From assembly GCA_035513995.1 (NCBI GenBank), contig DATKBL010000176.1, forward strand, positions 1 to 15,407: DNA of 15,407 nucleotides. The letters run 5' to 3'. Shown one piece after another: positions 13,997 to 15,407 of this stretch; position 1 is the first letter of the stretch, and every line of letters starts with the position of its first letter. This DNA is from DASUTW01 sp035513995 (GTDB lineage: Bacteria > Actinomycetota > UBA4738 > CALAEC01). The notes below the pieces were generated by a model, which was given only the letters and a program-made list of their open reading frames with translations, did not search any database and was not told the origin of the DNA. Both the position numbers and the translations under genes were made by a program.

Positions 13997-14233
13997 TCAG
14001 GGGGCGAGGAGGCGGCGGAGCTCCCCGGGGTCCACGCGGTACTCGAAGGCCCCCTCGCCGTCCACGAGCACCACCGGTATCCGGAGCCCGTGCTCCCGCT
14101 CGAGCTCGGGGTCGCCCTCGATCGAGACCTCGCGGTACGAGAACCCGAGCTCCTCGCGCAGGGACAGGATCGCCTCCCGCGCCTCGTCGCACAGGTGGCA
14201 GCCCTGGCGCGCGTACATCACGACCTCGGCCAC
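13997..14233 (-). CDS. Glutaredoxin-like thioredoxin-fold protein
   Basis: This 78-residue cytoplasmic protein has the glutaredoxin/DUF836 fold pattern. The strand VVMYARQGCHLC places the redox pair C12 and C15 (CHLC) at the start of helix 1. The cis-proline element IPVVLVDGE follows at about 53-61, and the C-terminal segment EYRVDPGELRRLL matches the last strand and helix. The start is GTG at 14233. It would act in thiol-disulfide exchange. It lies upstream of rex on the same strand, 60 bases away, and divergent from the sigma factor gene across 45 bases. In many actinobacteria a small glutaredoxin-like gene precedes rex, so the neighbourhood is ordinary. Exact substrate unknown. Confidence 0.88.
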   Translation of the reverse strand: MAEVVMYARQGCHLCDEAREAILSLREELGFSYREVSIEGDPELEREHGLRIPVVLVDGEGAFEYRVDPGELRRLLAP

Positions 14234-14239
14234 GGCGGC

Positions 14240-14245
14240 ATCCTA
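14240..14245 (-). promoter_or_regulatory. Possible -10 element of a leaderless promoter for the glutaredoxin-like gene
   Basis: On the minus strand TAGGAT ends six bases before the GTG start codon, the spacing expected when transcription starts at the first codon. No clear -35 is seen. The AGGA inside it could instead act as a weak ribosome site seven bases from the start. Confidence 0.35.
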
Positions 14246-14263
14246 AGGCTCCCCGGCGGCATC

Positions 14264-14272
14264 TGCGATACT
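14264..14272 (+). promoter_or_regulatory. Possible extended -10 of a leaderless promoter for the ECF sigma gene
   Basis: TGCGATACT resembles an extended -10 (TG-N-TATAAT) and ends six bases before the GTG at 14279. No Shine-Dalgarno sequence is present before this start, which supports a leaderless message. The GGAAC-type -35 of a self-regulated ECF promoter is not visible. Confidence 0.35.
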
Positions 14273-14278
14273 CGGCCC

Positions 14279-14824
14279 GTGGCCGAGGCCGACGACGAGC
14301 TGGCCCGGCGGCTGGCCGACCGGGACCCCGAGGCGTTCGAGCAGCTCTACCGCAGGTACGCCCCGGCGGCGTACGGCGTCGCCCTCCGCGTGCTGCGGGA
14401 CCCCGCGCTGGCCCAGGAGGTGGCGGCCGAGTCCTTCCTGGCCCTCTGGTCGGCCCCCGAGGCCTACGACGCCTCGCGCGGGAGGTTCCGCTCATTCTTC
14501 CTCTCGCTCGTCCACCACCGGGCCGTGGACGCGGTCCGGCGCGAGGAGCGGCTGAAGGAGCGAGAGCGCAAGGTGAACCGCGCGCCCCCGCCGGACGAAG
14601 ACTGGAGTGAGGCGGTCGTCGAGGAGGCCGACCTGGCCGACCGCCGCCGGGAAGTGCGGGAGGCCATGGCCGAGCTCCCTCCCGAGCAGCGCGAGGCGCT
14701 GGAGCTGATGTACTTCAAGGGCTACACGCAATCGAGGATCGCGGAGGAGCGTGGGATCCCACTGGGAACGGTGAAGACGAGGGTGCACGCTGCGATGCGG
14801 AAGCTCCGGGAGCGCCTGACGTGA
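14279..14824 (+). CDS. ECF-family RNA polymerase sigma factor
   Basis: This 181-residue protein has the two-domain ECF layout. Region 2 (about 15-92) includes DPEAFEQLYRRYAP, the DPALAQEVAAESFLALW segment and SLVHHRAVDAVRREER. Region 4 (about 125-178) contains LPPEQREALELMYFKGYTQSRIAE and the helix-turn-helix end IPLGTVKTRVHAAMRKLR. The linker (95-120) is charged and proline-containing. The GTG at 14279 is preferred because the sigma domain begins a few residues later; the upstream open frame only runs over the glutaredoxin-like gene. The stop overlaps the start of the anti-sigma gene by 4 bases (GTGA), the usual pairing. The signal it answers to cannot be read from the sequence, though the RskA-like partner suggests the SigK-like group. 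Confidence 0.95.
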   Translation: MAEADDELARRLADRDPEAFEQLYRRYAPAAYGVALRVLRDPALAQEVAAESFLALWSAPEAYDASRGRFRSFFLSLVHHRAVDAVRREERLKERERKVNRAPPPDEDWSEAVVEEADLADRRREVREAMAELPPEQREALELMYFKGYTQSRIAEERGIPLGTVKTRVHAAMRKLRERLT

Positions 14825-15407
14825 GCTGGGACCACGAGCGCGTGGAGGAGCTGCTCGCCGGCTACGCGCTCGCCGGGCTCGACGGCGACGACCGGGGGCT
14901 GGCCGAGCGGGCGATCGCCGAGCACCTCCCCGACTGCCGGCGCTGCCGTGAGACCTTCGATGCCTTCCGCGCGATCGCCGGCGACCTCGCCCTCGCCGCC
15001 CCTCCCGCGACCCCGCCCGACCTCCTCGGATCGCGCCTCTCCCGGACCATCGCCCCCGCCCCCAGTCTCGGCGCCCGCCGCGCGAGCTGGGCGATGGTCG
15101 GGGCGGCCGTCGTGGCGTTCGGCCTGCTCTCGGGGTGGAACGTGATGCTCTCGGATCGCCTCGGCGACGCCGAGGTCCGGCAGCGCTGGATGGCCGAGGC
15201 GGTGGCCACGCTGGGGAGCCCCGACGCCGGGGTGCTCTCGCTGGACGGCTCGGTCGAGGGGCAGATCCATCTCCTCTGGGCGCCGGACGCCGAACGCATG
15301 TACCTGGTGGCGTCGGGGATGAGCCCGGTCGAGCAGGGCGTCTATCAGGTCTGGCTCGTGAACGAGGAGGGGTGGCGGAGCGGCGGCACCTTCGTGCCCG
15401 ACGAGGG
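14821..15407 (+). CDS. Anti-sigma factor, zinc-binding and RskA-like, cut by the right edge
   Basis: The start is GTG at 14821, overlapping the sigma factor stop, and 195 residues are visible before the window ends. The N-terminal anti-sigma part begins ELLAGYALAGLDGDD and carries the zinc motif H35-x3-C39-x2-C42 (HLPDCRRC). One membrane helix lies at about 88-110. After it comes an extracytoplasmic domain of the RskA (anti-sigma-K) type, shown by QGVYQVWLVNEEGWRSGGTF near the edge. The protein would hold the ECF sigma factor at the membrane and release it on a signal, usually through proteolysis in this family. The C-terminus is missing only because the window ends. Confidence 0.92.
   Translation, partial: MSWDHERVEELLAGYALAGLDGDDRGLAERAIAEHLPDCRRCRETFDAFRAIAGDLALAAPPATPPDLLGSRLSRTIAPAPSLGARRASWAMVGAAVVAFGLLSGWNVMLSDRLGDAEVRQRWMAEAVATLGSPDAGVLSLDGSVEGQIHLLWAPDAERMYLVASGMSPVEQGVYQVWLVNEEGWRSGGTFVPDE

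Noticed and set aside
14271..14287. Hairpin CTCGGCC-CGT-GGCCGAG over the sigma factor start codon, as a translational switch
   Set aside because: Seven-base arms of pure GC words such as GGCCGAG are common by chance in this genome, and the right arm is simply coding sequence.

Overview
The window is very GC-rich (roughly 70-75% by eye), densely coded and without mobile elements, RNA genes or CRISPR. It looks like the chromosome of an actinobacterium (Actinomycetota). The clues are a rex-hemA-hemC-hemD-hemB block, System II (ResB/CcsA) cytochrome c maturation, an ECF sigma factor with an RskA-type zinc-binding anti-sigma factor, frequent GTG/TTG starts and short stop-start overlaps. The cytochrome b is split into a b6-like part and a subunit IV, unlike the single long QcrB of Streptomyces or Mycobacterium. 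This points to a deep-branching, possibly uncultured, actinobacterial lineage; that placement is an inference.

Layout. Positions 1-3221 (minus strand) hold ccdA, resB and ccsA, a cytochrome c maturation operon whose last gene runs off the left edge. Positions 3222-3393 are a divergent control region with a perfect 20-bp palindrome matching the Rex operator and a good promoter facing right. Positions 3394-8054 (plus strand) form one tight operon for a cytochrome bc/b6f-like complex: a small membrane protein, a two-[4Fe-4S] ferredoxin, a b6-like cytochrome b, subunit IV with a long extra N-terminus, a Rieske protein, a membrane-anchored monohaem cytochrome c, an unrecognised membrane protein and a single-helix micropeptide. 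Positions 8035-14233 (minus strand) hold a glutaredoxin-like gene, rex, hemA, hemC, hemD, hemB and hemL, which is the C5 route from glutamyl-tRNA to uroporphyrinogen III. Positions 14279-15407 (plus strand) hold an ECF sigma factor and its anti-sigma factor, the latter cut by the right edge.

How it fits together. The hem operon makes the tetrapyrrole, the ccd/res/ccs operon attaches haem to c-type cytochromes outside the membrane, and the bc-type operon encodes a complex that needs b, c and probably covalent c_i haem. Rex senses the NADH/NAD+ ratio. Its gene heads the hem genes, and its apparent operator sits between the maturation and bc operons, so one redox sensor may set haem supply, cytochrome maturation and the quinol-oxidising complex together.

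The most unusual part is the bc operon. A b6f-type cytochrome b with the covalent-haem cysteine, a menaquinol-type APWY quinol-site motif, a co-encoded ferredoxin, an extended subunit IV and three unrecognised membrane proteins may form a ferredoxin-linked b6f-like complex. That function is a hypothesis from sequence only.
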